Shown in pieces: positions 45,690 to 58,745 of a DNA stretch of 64,000 nucleotides. How positions within the stretch are numbered: position 1 is the stretch's first letter; each line of letters starts with the position of its first letter. The notes beneath the pieces were generated by a model that was not told the origin of the DNA, did not search any database, and saw only the letters and a program-made list of their open reading frames with translations. The DNA is from Stratiolaelaps scimitus (Eukaryota > Arthropoda > Arachnida > Mesostigmata > Laelapidae): assembly GCA_019614645.1 (NCBI GenBank), contig JABWDB010000002.1, positions 28,757,501 to 28,821,500 on the forward strand, in the 5' to 3' direction. The position numbers were made by a program, and so were the translations under genes.

Positions 45690-46150
45690 CAGCTATTCGA
45701 TTTATCGAAGCCATCAGCGGAGTGGAATCGTGTGTAGGCCAATAGCCTAGACAGTCAAACAAATAGTACCTAACAACCAACTACACGCCCAACCAGAACA
45801 GTTCAAGCCGTCTGTGATAACACCCGGTATACACTACGGCTGTTGCCGGCAAACGCCTACAACGTAAACGTTTAAACCAACTGTCGGGGAGGCTTCAGGC
45901 CGGCTATGTTCACGCCCGACTGCGTCCAAGTCCATCGGCAGTTCTACTAAGCTACAGGCAGCAGCAGCAGCAGCAGCTTAGGCAGCAATAGGCATAGATG
46001 CATATGAAGGGAGCCCAGAGGAGTGACCCGTCACTCATCGGTCACACCAGTCGAGACACCACCGATTTCATTTACTTCCACGTAAGGGCATAGCCGAGAA
46101 TGCAACGACAACATCGACAGCAGCCGTGAAGACATCAATGGCTGTTGTCA
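45690..46150. other. CAG-rich island
   Basis: It contains CAGGCAGCAGCAGCAGCAGC near 45956 in GC-richer DNA. No coding frame is supported. It could be a 5'UTR or regulatory DNA of the zinc-finger gene, which runs on the minus strand and starts somewhere above 44523. Confidence 0.25.
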
Positions 46151-46444
46151 AATAAACAAATTTTTAATTGGTAGTTGATAGGTTTTGGAGTTGAGAAACG
46201 TTGTAGATTGAAAGGTAACTATATCTTTTTCATATGCAGGAAATTAAGCATTCGACGACAATACTAATGCACACCTGATATGTGTACATAGCTAAATGAC
46301 GAATCCAAACTTATAAATTTATAACATTCGATTCTGCATTTTCCTATTTACACATATATACATATATTTACTAAATAGGGTTCAGTGGGTTTGTGAGTCC
46401 CACACTAGAGCTGAAAGACCGCTATTTACATATAGCAGTTGTAT

Positions 46445-46446
<2 letters not shown>

Positions 46447-46476
<30 letters not shown>
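46447..46476. repeat. (TA)n microsatellite
   Basis: About fifteen TA units. Confidence 0.9.
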
Positions 46477-46478
<2 letters not shown>

Positions 46479-46687
46479 ATGCAGCACTCCCTAAGACAGG
46501 TACCAGAATTACATTATCCGATGTTGGGGTATATTAGGGTATATTATTTACACTAACATCGAAGGGAATTACATTCACTTCACTTTCACTACCTAAACCT
46601 AGCAGAGCCAGATATTGTTATCTGATGCTCATTACTACTTTGAGAGTGGCACCGGTTATTAAGCACAGGTCTAGAATTGCCGCTACG

Positions 46688-46982
46688 ATGACCATTGGTC
46701 GTTTAGTCTGCTGTTACTTCGGCCTGTTGGTTGCAAACGTGTACATCCCTTTTTGTAGTAAGTATAATACATATATGTGTATACCAGTCAGTAACAAAAA
46801 CCTCCGTTGGCCGTCAAACACAATTTATTAACTCGTCATGTTTGTCATTTACCATCAGACCCTTTTTTCTTACAGCGTTGAATCCTGTGAAAATGTTTTA
46901 TGTCGATACTAAGTGGCACAACTTTTTGACCATTTTTTCAGATTTCAATATCTGTGATGAGGAAACTTGTGACGCAGAATAA
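46688..46982 (+). CDS. candidate small secreted protein, two exons, unrecognised
   Basis: An ATG at 46688 encodes a signal-peptide-like start (MTIGRLVCCYFGLLVANVYI) and ends in phase 1 at a consensus GTAAGT donor (exon end 46757). A strong TTTTTTCTTACAG acceptor starts 46876-46982 in the matching phase, ending DFNICDEETCDAE and a stop, for 58 residues in total. The splice signals are good, but the product is short and matches nothing I know. An in-frame ATG also occurs further upstream (46625). Confidence 0.25.
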
Positions 46983-47521
46983 CGCTCCGAATGCTAAACC
47001 GCCAATGGTAGGCCCATTTTTTTCTATTCCATCCTGTACAGTGACTTATAGAAGAGAAAAATGTATTTGAATAAAATGTAATTATCAGCGTTAGATACGC
47101 CGTTGATTTTACAATAACTTACACTATAAATAGTGCCATGACAATAAATAACGTAATTACTGCACGCATTTCAATTCGATCGTCGGTAATGTATGCACAC
47201 ACGTCGCCAAGGCCCTGAACAAAAACGAGCATAATCTTTTTTACTGGCTCGCATGGTCGCTTACATTAAGGGGGTTCAAACCGCCATCTGAAGCAGTGAG
47301 TTGTTTCAGGGCGGCTGTTACAACTTTGACTTCAGGCTTCAGCTGCTGCTCGTATCACGCCTGAAAGGCAGCAACAGCAGCAAAAGCAAGACCCCGCATC
47401 GTCATGTTTGTCGTCGCATGTCGATCCCACCAGATCAACTAGTCAATCCCGCTGTTGTAGGCGCAGTTCAAACGATCAACCCTCTTTCGAAAGAAGCAAT
47501 ATCAGCAGCTGTTCAGTATAG
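46942..47521 (+). CDS. candidate exon pair, Gln/Ser-rich C-terminal tail, unrecognised
   Basis: Exon 46942-47007 (TTTTTTCAG acceptor, GTAGGC donor) is open in one phase only (SISVMRKLVTQNNAPNAKPP). Exon 47336-47521 (CTTCAG acceptor) reads in the same phase: ITPERQQQQKQDPASSCLSS, then SQSRCCRRSSNDQPSFERSN, then a stop. GC content rises over the second exon. A second frame of that exon is also open, and the first exon overlaps the candidate at 46688-46982, so at most one model can be right. Confidence 0.22.
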
Positions 47522-50500
47522 AACAACCGTTGGACCTCAAAATATGTAACGACATTAAGTGTCACTTCTAATTTGGACATAAAACTGACTCAAAAAGGTT
47601 GGTCAGGAATAATACAGAATTATTCTTTGTGCTTTTCAATGGTGGAATAGAAAACTATGCATCAAGAAATAGCAAATTTTCAAATACCTGCGCAAGACAA
47701 TATACCCACCGCGGTCAATTACTTAACGGTTGTTTTTCCTTAACCCTCAAATACATTAAAATACATTTTTCCGAGTTGTCAAAATAACTCTTGAGGTGAT
47801 GAAACGACAACATTGTACAACAAAAAATACGTCATTGTTCAAATAAGTGCGGTGGGTTACTGAGAAACAAAATTTGGATGAGCGGCATCAGCCATGCACC
47901 GTACTCCAGTACAGACAAAAATATAGAATCATCGTAAGAATTTTTATCGAATGTACTTATGGATTAAACTGTTCTGAATTCAACCATCGGGGCAAATATA
48001 CCGAGGATTACAATCCAGATGTAACATTCCAAACATATATTTGAGACACGAGGCATGATATTCGAGAAATCGCTATAAAAATAAACATTTCAAGGAACAG
48101 TGCGTTCGACTAAAGTGAGTATCGTTTAATATTATAGGATCAGAAATATATGGATAGCAAGGTGCGGCATCCCTTCGGCTATTTATAGAAGCGCAACTTC
48201 AATACGTCCTCGTGTGCATTTAAATGAGATATGCAATGTGTCCGTAATTTAAAAGGTATTAGTAGGTATGAAATAGTAGATTAAAAGTATTGTGTCCCTA
48301 ATTTTTCAACGTCAAGCCAGCAACTGTGGTCTGGCAACAACTGAACTTCCTTCATCTAGTGAGAAAGAAAGAAATTAGCCATTTATAAACAGCCAACCTT
48401 GCTATAAATCTAACCAGAGAAACCTTTTGGTAAATAACACGCCTTTATAAAATCTAACCCGTGTAAGGCAATTTTGCAGACCCATAAATATATGGGACGT
48501 TTGTACAATGTACATATACTTCGATAACCGCTGAGTAACTAAGTCTGCTGTTGTAATTATTATTCAAATATAGCTTACCCCTCTTGCGATAATTTATGGT
48601 CTATCCTGCTTTGTCGCGAATAATAATAAAAACACGAAAAGTCGCATGAATAATTTAGTGGTATAGTAGTATTTATTTGATGGAATGTCAATCCCTTCGT
48701 ACTAACTTATTTTAAATAAGCTGATTTGAAGTCTTCAATTTTTAAATATATCTTACTGTACAGGTCGACTCCTATTCCAAAAACGTACATTACACAACAC
48801 AAACTTGTTAAATAATTACCTAGCTGATTATCTTTTTAGATTCTCGTGAGTAAAAAGAACAAGCCACGGACAGCAGATGAAGCCATCTGTCAAACAGGCC
48901 AACTGGTTCACCACACTATGAAAATGTATTTCACTGTCACCTAATTGTATGTAAAGCATATGGCAAGAATGAGGAAAGATGGCAACCTTGAAAGCATGCT
49001 ATGATCAAATTATTTGCAGGTTGTCCACGAATCCGTTAACTGAACAACGCTCAAGATAAATGCTATAAAAGTACATCAAATAACAAGAGAACGAGATTTT
49101 TTTAATGAGGCTTTCGGAAAGTGAAACCCAGAGACCAGAAGAAAGATCAATAAGAGAACATGATGTCGACAAAAATATTCCTGACCTCCCGCCTGTGGTT
49201 GGAATCGGATAGACAGACGCAAGTTGCGACAGTCAGCCGGGGCCAATATGCTACATGAACAATCTTGATGATGAGGCTTGCTTGATGATATGTGTGCTGC
49301 TAATACTGAGATTGAGACTAAATCATTACGTTGCACCGAGTATATTAAATTAGCATAGTTGTTAATCGTGTTGCGTTTACATTTCATTTGCAAATCAACA
49401 CTAAAGCTTTTATATAACACGAGGTGCGTATCAAGATGTGTTCCGGATGTTCCCACGTAAGCTTCATTTACCTAGCTTACGTTTAATATTATATCATAAC
49501 ATTATTATCAAAAAAAAAACGTATATAGAGGCATGCTCTTATTTCATATCATTATATGGATTAACACATCTAATAATTAGAGACGCAGTTAGGGACAGGA
49601 TGTCGTAAAGGTGTTATAGTTTACACGATTGTTTTGCAGAAGGATTTTAAGTTACTGAAAAACATAATTTTTGGGGGAAATAAATAATTATAAATATATG
49701 GCAGCAAAAACACAGTAAAATTCATACCCAAATAATAGAGTGCGCCAAACATTTTATTCTAAAATATTTGGCGAAGATTACAAAAAGATTTCTCTGACAA
49801 AGTCTGAAGGCAACCTATAACGGTCATTGAAGTGAAGTCGTGCCACGACATACGAAAACATGATGTACGGAGGAAGACATTAAGGAGTCAGCCAGGCAAC
49901 CGAGCGAGTAGCCAGCCGGCTTCTTGCATCGTGATTCAATATCTAAAATAATGAGGCATCACTCGCTAGCACAAGTACGAACATCGCCTGATACTGCCGA
50001 CGAAAGAGCGCAACAACATTTTTCTACTGCAGCATTCAATAATAATAATAATAATAAAGAACGAGAAAAATAAGAAACGGCAAATAATATGCGGATGAGC
50101 TGCAACGCCTCAGGGATGTTAGTGACTAATGCTGCTAATCACAATAAAGCTAGAAGTTTCGACTTGTTCGTACACCGATACCTAAAGGGTTCATAAAAAA
50201 GTGGTCATGCAAATTGGGAAAGAGAGAAAGCGGACAAAATGGCTTCAATTATGCGGATGCCAGCCGTGACAACCGCAACAAGTAGAACACGTAAAGCCAC
50301 AGCGAAGAGCATCGTAGAACAACAACAACAATTCGTAGTTATCTAGCCGGTAGTCGCAATACCGTTGCGATCCCAGTCATGCTCATATAATCATCATCAC
50401 TATGATCACCTTCTCTATAGCAACATCCAATAATGATGCTGGTGGTGGCGGCGATGATGATCCATAGTTGTTCGTGGTGGTGGCGGACATTATTGCGCTT

Positions 50501-53500
50501 CTTGTTAAAGCAAAAGAAACCAGCAATACCGATTGCAATAGTTGTGGCTGTGGGATACGTTCGAAGTTTGCTCGAAGCGAATAAGAAAATGGAACGAAAT
50601 AGCGAAGCTAAACGAGTTCAAGAAGCCGAGCCAGCCCATTACGGCCTACGCAGCTGGTGATGCCATTACACCGTTGTTCATTGTAACAAAAAAAAGTTTA
50701 AAGAACAGGAACGGCCCTCGCACCGTCTTACAACATAGAAACCGGCAACATACGTTCTAAAGTGGAAAACTAATGCAATGTTATAGTCACAGTACAGAAA
50801 TACGCCCATTGGCTGAAGAATACACATTTATTAGGTCGAATGAAGAAGGTCAATCCATCCTCTTATCTTCAGTCACCCATGGGTTTAGATAAAAAAAACA
50901 CAATCTTATTATAATCACAGTGGCTCATTTTAGCTCCCTTGTTTTGAAAATGAAGGTCTTCAGCTGAAAATGCAACAGGGGGGCCATTCCCCGTAGCAAA
51001 AGGGACTTCAGAGCTCAACTCTAAGACTGAACTGATGTAGAAACTGTCAATACTGCTAGAGTGCCATTTATACCACCAATATGTTAGATGCAAAAGAGAA
51101 GGGAGCGGCAAGTAACCCAATTTCTCGCGCGAGATGACTTTCTGTCTCCTCTATTTATAAATTCATTTCGGATTCGAAATGTCAAACCCAAAACATACAT
51201 CGCCTTACGGATGGCCACCCAGCACCGGTATATCGTCTTATCGATCATACACTATGCTATAGGGTTAATATGTCAATTAACTATTATATGTTAATTTAAG
51301 GACTGAATACATTTCATTTACATCTCGTTTAAAATTACGTGAGAACCCAAAAAAGGGAAATGTTAATTGCAGTGATAATAAATGTTTATGTAAAACGTTT
51401 GGCTACCGCGGAACAGTGATAATAAACATTAAAATTGGGTTGTATGGCCGTGTGTAAAGCATAAGCCCCCAAATTATATATAATTGCCCAAGGGAATTTA
51501 ATTTTTTATACTGATTTTAGTTATGAATATTTTTATTAAGTATCTCAAGCGATTCGTTTGGTAGGTACGAACTTATAAACTACCATGAGAAGCTAAAACC
51601 TCTCGTTCAAGTGGCATGGGCTCGGGAAAAACGATGAGGCACCACCGTGTTTTGGTTTTCGGACCAGAATTCCGTCTATGTAAATAAAAAAAAAGCAGTA
51701 TCACACATTTTTATCATACAATACAATAATAAAAATTAGAGCTTCATTAAAGAGAGAATCATCTTCATTTTTGCTGCTAAATGATCGTTTTTCCATTGGT
51801 ACAAATAACAAGGGCTAAATTTTGAGATCCATTATAATTATACATATTCACTTGAATATAGCTTCGGCGTCAACAGTTGGTACTTTTAGCAACGTGGTTA
51901 GTTCTTGTGACACATGTTGCACACAATGAAAGCGAGTATCTTTCATAATGGATAAGTTGAAATGAAATCCGAATTGTTCGAATATGACCGTGAAAGCTAC
52001 GTGAAGTAAGTACTATTCCTATCACAGGTCGTGTCTACCAAAAACTATATCAATGCACCCCTTTAAACCGTATGGAAATGCTCGCCTTACATGCAAGGCA
52101 CAGAACATCTGTTGTGTATTTTTTTAACAATACAGAACGCTGTGCGGCCACGAAAAAGTTTTTACAAACTGCCCCAACAATATCGCACACTCCTTCCCCG
52201 AATCTCCTCATGTCCCCTGCATATATACAACTAACGGCACGTATTGGTCTAACTCAAGAGGAAGATATATCCAGAACAGGGTCACCTCCTTTTATAAACA
52301 GTCAACCGCTATCTAGTATAACACATACGTACAGACAAACGCACCACGCGCAGACACACCAAAGACAGACAAACACAGATCGCTCATTGTGCAACAAGCA
52401 CACATTCATGATACGAGTAGTTGTAGAAGTGGTCGAAATATCATCCCACCAGAGCACCCTTTCCCATTCTACGACTGCAAGAAATCCAACTCAACGGCGC
52501 ATCAGCCAGAGAGAATATGTGCTGACTTAAAGGCATTTCTTGTGACTTTTTCTTTTCTGGCCATGGAGTGAGTCACATTTAGTTTGGCCTATTGATGTAT
52601 AACTGTTTATTGCTTAGAAAGACAGATCATTGCCAGATTCATTTAGAGAAGAGCGGGCAAAAAATAATTTTGAGTGGCTTTGATAAATAGCTGCTGTCAC
52701 TTTGACTCAACGACTAGAATCCTGAAGTACTTGCAATTCTAGCTTTGCCAGAACAGCTATATTGCTGATGATCAGATAATACTCACAGTAAGTGAGTGAC
52801 GATGTGAAAATGAATATTAACAATTAGTAAGGTATCCACAACGAGAATTAAGAACATACATTAACAAAGTTAGCTTGAATTATGTAAAAGCTTCAAATAG
52901 AGATAATGAGCTTTAAATCAACACTCCACTGTGAATACCCATGATCCATTTTAGAAGCGTAAATGCTATGGTTTAGCAAGTCAATCTCATTTCTAAGGAA
53001 GATACAAACAATTTCGACATATTTATTGTATTTAAATTATCTTAACTCAATGACTAGCCTTTGTTGAACTTGGCCGCTAAAAAGGAATACCTGATTTAAA
53101 TTTTTCATTTCGATTGGCGTCAATCGTCAGCCATCATCGCTTGATCGACGAATATTTGGAGCCATACTTTTGTGTTCACTAATCACGTTAATGGCTAGAA
53201 GTAATTAGGATGAATATTTATGTAATTACCAAGTCTTTCTGACAGGCAATATTGTTGTCATTGTAGCACTGATAAGTCGATTAAAAGCTTTAAACATGGC
53301 TAGCATATGGACACCGTTTAGTATCATAAAAGTTCTGCGTTTTGATTCAATTCAGATGTCGCCCACAATTATTCCAATTTTTAAATAGTCTAAAGTAGGC
53401 GGCCACAGAAGTAGCTTTCAGGTTGACTCCGCTGAATGTAATTATTACTGCCTTTTGTTATTTTGCTATGCTGTTATCGAGTCAAGGTCAGCGCATGAGC

Positions 53501-56500
53501 AGTTTAAACTAAAGCCGACTCTGCCTTCTATTCGACAACTCCTAAAAATGTCTTTGGTCGATTTTAACGGATGCTAATGAAGTATGGCAACAAGGGTAAC
53601 AATATATCTCATGCCTGTATTTTAATCACTTCTCCCCCACGCGGCTTCTGACTTTCTATTTTTGTTTGGCAGATCATTGACATACTATAGTTATCAGAAT
53701 TGTTGATACTCCCGTACTATGAAGCATTGCTCGATCCTAGCGGCGATGGAATTTTACCGCTGAAGATTGAATTCAGCACATATTTCAATACAAGAAGAAG
53801 CATTAGTTCTGTGGCTGGGGCCTACTCAACGCGCTTTTTATGTCAGAATGATACTGTGAGACTTTAAATTTTAATTTCTGTTAATTTAAAATCAGTTAGT
53901 TTTAATAATAACAATTATTATTATTATTAGCCAGTTATTAACAATAGTATTAGTTAGTAATAGCAACACCAACAATATTGTTAGTAATGTTGTTGTTGTT
54001 GTGCGAATTTTCTTGGGATGGTAAACATCACGACGTTCAATGCAATTTTAACTTCTCTCATTGGTATACTTCTATTTTGCCATCCACCAGCATTAACGAC
54101 ATCGCAACGTGACAATATTTCTTACTGGGTTCGCTTTAGCCATGCTCCTAAAATCCCTCCGTGTGCCCGCTGTTGCCGAATGACTAAATCTTGCTTCAGG
54201 CTGCCTTGTTCTAATTCAAATGCTACAAAAAAACACCTGGCCCTGGACGTCAACCGACATCGTCGTGAACCTGAACATTTTGCGAATAGTATTGTGTTCT
54301 GCATCAGTCGGCCTAGATGACTAGGCGGCAACGTGTATTCCCCACTGTTGCATACAACTACTAAACGCGACGATCGATGTGTATATATATATATATATAT
54401 ATCTAGTGTAATAGCCTCGCGGCAGCGGCTGACAAAATGAGCCAACAGTAGAGCGAGATGGGAATAGAATGAATCCGCAAAGAAGTATTGCCTACGTTAC
54501 CAGGAACTTTTTGAGCAGGCGACGCTGGTTTACTCCAACAGACGATAGCAAAGGCGAAGGAAAGGAGGAAACAGTGGGGAAAACAAATAACTTCAACGTT
54601 TGGTCCCTCCTTCTCTGCCGCAAACAACAACAACATCGCCACAGTAATCGTTCGACTCGTCATAAAATATGTAAGCGAAAGAATATGTTGGTACTGGTGG
54701 CAAGAGAGGGGCGCCTAGATATGCTGAACTCACATCATCATCAGGCACTGACAATAGAACAGTGGCGACGCTGGCGGCGACAAAAACACTAGAACCTTCC
54801 TTCCAAATAGGAATCGCCCGTTTATGCCGTATCGTCAACATCGATATTTAATCCCCACACCACCACTATAGGCTGTCCCTGTCTTGCGTGGAAGTGAGTA
54901 AAGGCAGCCGGCGAAACTAATGGCACGGACGTCGGTTGACGCAAAAGCATAGACACCTTTTAATTTGCAACAAGCTCGTTCTTAGCACTCAACAAGTTAA
55001 TCAAAAACGGAAAAATAGTTAATTCGAAATTCTTCCAGTGGTCACGGGGGGGTCACCTGTACGATTTTCTTTTGTCTGCAGTAAAATGAATTTAATGTTT
55101 GAAAACGTTTAAAGAGAGTAGAGGAACAAATTGAGGCCAATGCCCACCATATAGCGTAGCTACTTTTAACCTGGTGGCTCTATGGTACCTCCAGCGATAT
55201 CCTCCGACTGTGTACACTTCTAACTGTAGTATGTATTACTTATAATGGATATCTTAGATACTTTGTAATATTGATCTAATGTAAAACAAGGTAAATCCTA
55301 AATCTCTGAGAGGAATCATCTACATCTCAATTGTTGAAAACGATCAAGCTACATTACAAGCGTTGTAAACCCACAACCGCGTATTTCAAACTGCAAATGC
55401 GTAGGGAGAAAAGAACACATCGAATAGAACATTGCAGTGAATAGTCTATCCCCTTTGTCAGAATAATTTAAGCGAGTTCAACGATAAAAACACCAACGAA
55501 CTGCCATCTCCTGGAAGAACACCATATCCTTAGAATGACGTTTTGTTCTTCTGCTATCCTCCTCCTCCATTTCCATGCGTACCGCATCAATAAATATGTA
55601 GTAATTTTATATGATACCCCTTTATATAACATCAACTGTACTAGCTTGCAGTCCCCAAATTTAAGTGAATCCTTTCAACCATCAAAATGCGGCGATGATA
55701 ACGAATATCCGCCCTCTGTAGAAAATCAGATTTGATCATCGCCACCCACTCGCACTCGTACAACGAATTGTGAAACAACTTCTCCAGTACGAATGTATAA
55801 CAGTCCTAGCACAAAGCAATATTTTCAAGGGATTTTACTAAGTTTTTCAAGAAGCAACGATGTCATAAGTACAACTTCATGAAATTGAAAAGTAACGTCA
55901 AACGCTTTTTCTTTCATTTACCAAATGAAGCAATAAAATAAGCGCTATGCAATCGAACGAAAGCTAGCCTGTCAGTGTCTACAGGGAACCATTTGCCCCA
56001 GCGTATAAAACGGGTATGATTCTTTACGAGGCTAAAAAGATAACATCGGAACCATAAGGCTGGCCAACTTTGTTTTTCAGCTGAAATACACACTGCTTTG
56101 TGAGGTGAATGAACCACAAAAAATAGATCAGGTGCGGTGGCGGTGGCGGCAGCGGCATCACAATAAACTCAGTCTAACGAGGCAAGCATTCAGGAATAGA
56201 ATCGCTGGGAGGCCGATTTCATAACAGCAGAAACCGTATTGATGGTGGAGTATTTTTCTTAGTTGGGTCAGTTAAAAAGCTGATAAAATATAATATTTAG
56301 ATCAATAAATGGAAATCGTGTAAGCACAAATTGATTATGATTCTATAGTCAATAATTAAAAGCATTTATGTCGTCATATATGTTTGCAGATATTGCAAAG
56401 CGTCGATATTGAGGATAACAGTTTATTACGGCGCGATCAATTTGTTCTTTAAAACTAAGATATTAAAGTCTCTACCCATAACGGCATCATGACCGGATAC

Positions 56501-57679
56501 GTGCACTTAGTATGGTAGCAGTAGCATCAGTAGCACTGGCAGAAGACGGAGCCGCAATAACAAAACAAACCGATAGAAAGGGCATATACTACAACAACAC
56601 AAGCTCAAGCCGAATGCGACCATCCGATCCGTCCGGACGGCCAGATACCAGATCAGATGGATGAATTCCCGATCAATGACAAATATTTAGAGGAAGCGAT
56701 AGATGGGCAAATCTGAACGTATTGATACGTAATAATGATGACATTATGCCCTGACGATGTCCGTAGGCTCCAGCTCGTGGAGCCCGCTATGTCCGTGTGG
56801 TATCATGCTAACCATAGGTACATTTCTATGTACAAATGTTCTAACGAAAGTTCGTAGAAATTTTCTATGATGAATTTCAAAACGGTGCAATGCCCCTTTG
56901 GTACTATTCATCCTTCATATACCTTTCAGTTGTACTTCACCCACATAAAAAAGTTTACTAGAGTTTAAGAGAGGGGACTCTCGATTAAGCTAGAACAACT
57001 TGAACATAATAATAATAATAGTCTCAACAATGTAAAAATAGTAAGCACCTCAATGTTTCTATTAACGTTAATGACATACTATGTACAGTATTGCAAATAT
57101 TGTACCATCCCTGTTTGGTTAATAACGGAGTAGTTTAATTAAATTGAGATAAGGAACATGCAGATCTTCGTTTAGTGTGCAATATTTTTAAATAACGAAC
57201 AGCAGTCCTAGTGGCGGCGTCATAGTACCGACCTACTTGAGGTTGTTTACCGAGTGTGTAAAGAAACCGTTTTTTGTTATTACCACGTCAGCTAGTAATG
57301 TGATAATCCGTTGAATAAAGGCGTCTCCTTTTTGCACAGCTTCATGAAGCCCAATTCGAATTGTTTATGTAGGTATTGCAATAATTGTTTTGCCAAATAT
57401 AACATTTGAGAATGCACTCGATCAATCTCATTGATCCAGCTGGTAAACCAATAAATCTAAACATGTTTATTCTTAGATATGTATGCATGTACTCTGTTTA
57501 CACGAGCAAACCTTACACGTTTTACTGTTTCTGCCACTGTACTATTTTACTAGATACCTAGGTATATATAGCACTTATTTGCACTTACATTTACTCACAC
57601 AATACCGTATGAATAAATGATGAAATATTAATAACATAGGTCACGAATGCTCTTGTACTGAGCTTTTATAGCGAGCATT

Positions 57680-57850
57680 CGCATGGCGGAAGCGGAAATG
57701 TTGCAGTACTTAGGAACACAACTTAGATTAATAAACAGTTTCAGCGAACATGTCAAAGGTCGCAGGTTTAAATCCTACAGTGGCCTCAGGGTGGGATTTG
57801 TTCTCCAAACATTTCTCCCAGTTATGCCATAAGTGTCGGAAAATGTTTCC
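57680..57850 (+). repeat. possible tRNA-derived SINE
   Basis: It has a box A-like ATGGCGGAAGCGG near 57683 and box B-like GGTTTAAATCC near 57763-57773, followed by a TTCTCCAAACATTTCTCCCA body. The A-B spacing is longer than in a tRNA. Confidence 0.35.
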
Positions 57851-58649
57851 TTGGAGAAAGGGTGTAAACTAGACACTAACAAGGTTCATTCTGTTATCAA
57901 CAGCTAGGCGTCATTGTGTGCAACTGTAATTTGTTAGTTAATCATCATTCGAATTCAGTCAACTGCGATCGGCTGCAACTCTACCTACATGATGGATCAC
58001 TGATGAACGCAGACGACCGGGTACTCAATAGGCATATATACACACATATATATGCATAAAAAATATATAATATTGTGTGTGTATATAGTAGTCGCATAGA
58101 GCTCTGGAGCTGAAGTCGGTGGCGTAAGTGAGCGAGCATGTCTGTAGAATTATCGCTAGCCCAGACAAGTGCTGGCTGCCTAGCCAGAAGCGATGAACAG
58201 AGCTTGGACTACCGGTTGGAATAGTTTGTAAATACCTCCCTGGTGCATCAGTGTCGTTTGCCTCATTATTAACTAATCCAGGGCAAAACTTATGGGCAGT
58301 TGTGACAAGGTGACAAGGTTGACAAGGTAAAACATGACAAGGTTTTAAACAAAGGCACTTATATTGCGGATGTAACTCATTCACTTCAAATAAATTATAA
58401 ACGGTAAACTTGAAAACGATAAAGGAGAAAGCGAGATTTCGTCATAAGACCGACAAATTGAGGAAATCGGTTTCTAGCCCAAATGTTTTTAGCTGACCCT
58501 TAGCTGTTCTCCAAGTGATATGCGTCAGAACTTATCCTTTAGGTATTACTATGAGGACCTATCGGGGCAACCTTTGTCTATTTTTTCCACCTGGTCGTAC
58601 CTGGCGGTAATCCATAGATAAAGAAAGATGATAAAGAACTCCAACCATT

Positions 58650-58745
58650 CATCGGGTCTAGAAGGATTTGATCCCAAACCAAATCATCTGACCCTCCCGT
58701 CTACTAGTCCAAGACGCGCACCGTTAGACCAGCAACAGGACAGCC
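58650..58745 (-). repeat. tRNA-derived SINE head
   Basis: The minus strand reads GTTGCTGGTCTAACGGTGCG (box A) and then GGGATCAAATCC (box B), with further tRNA-like spacing. It is related to the head at 3500-3595. The unpaired body argues against a functional tRNA gene. Confidence 0.5.

Noticed and set aside
52072..52530. 152-codon plus-strand open frame
   Set aside because: Low-complexity Thr/Gln/His content from CA-rich DNA, no domain.
54018..54320. 100-codon plus frame with a signal-peptide-like start
   Set aside because: A hydrophobic start is expected often in AT-rich DNA; an overlapping minus frame of similar length is also open and no family is seen.
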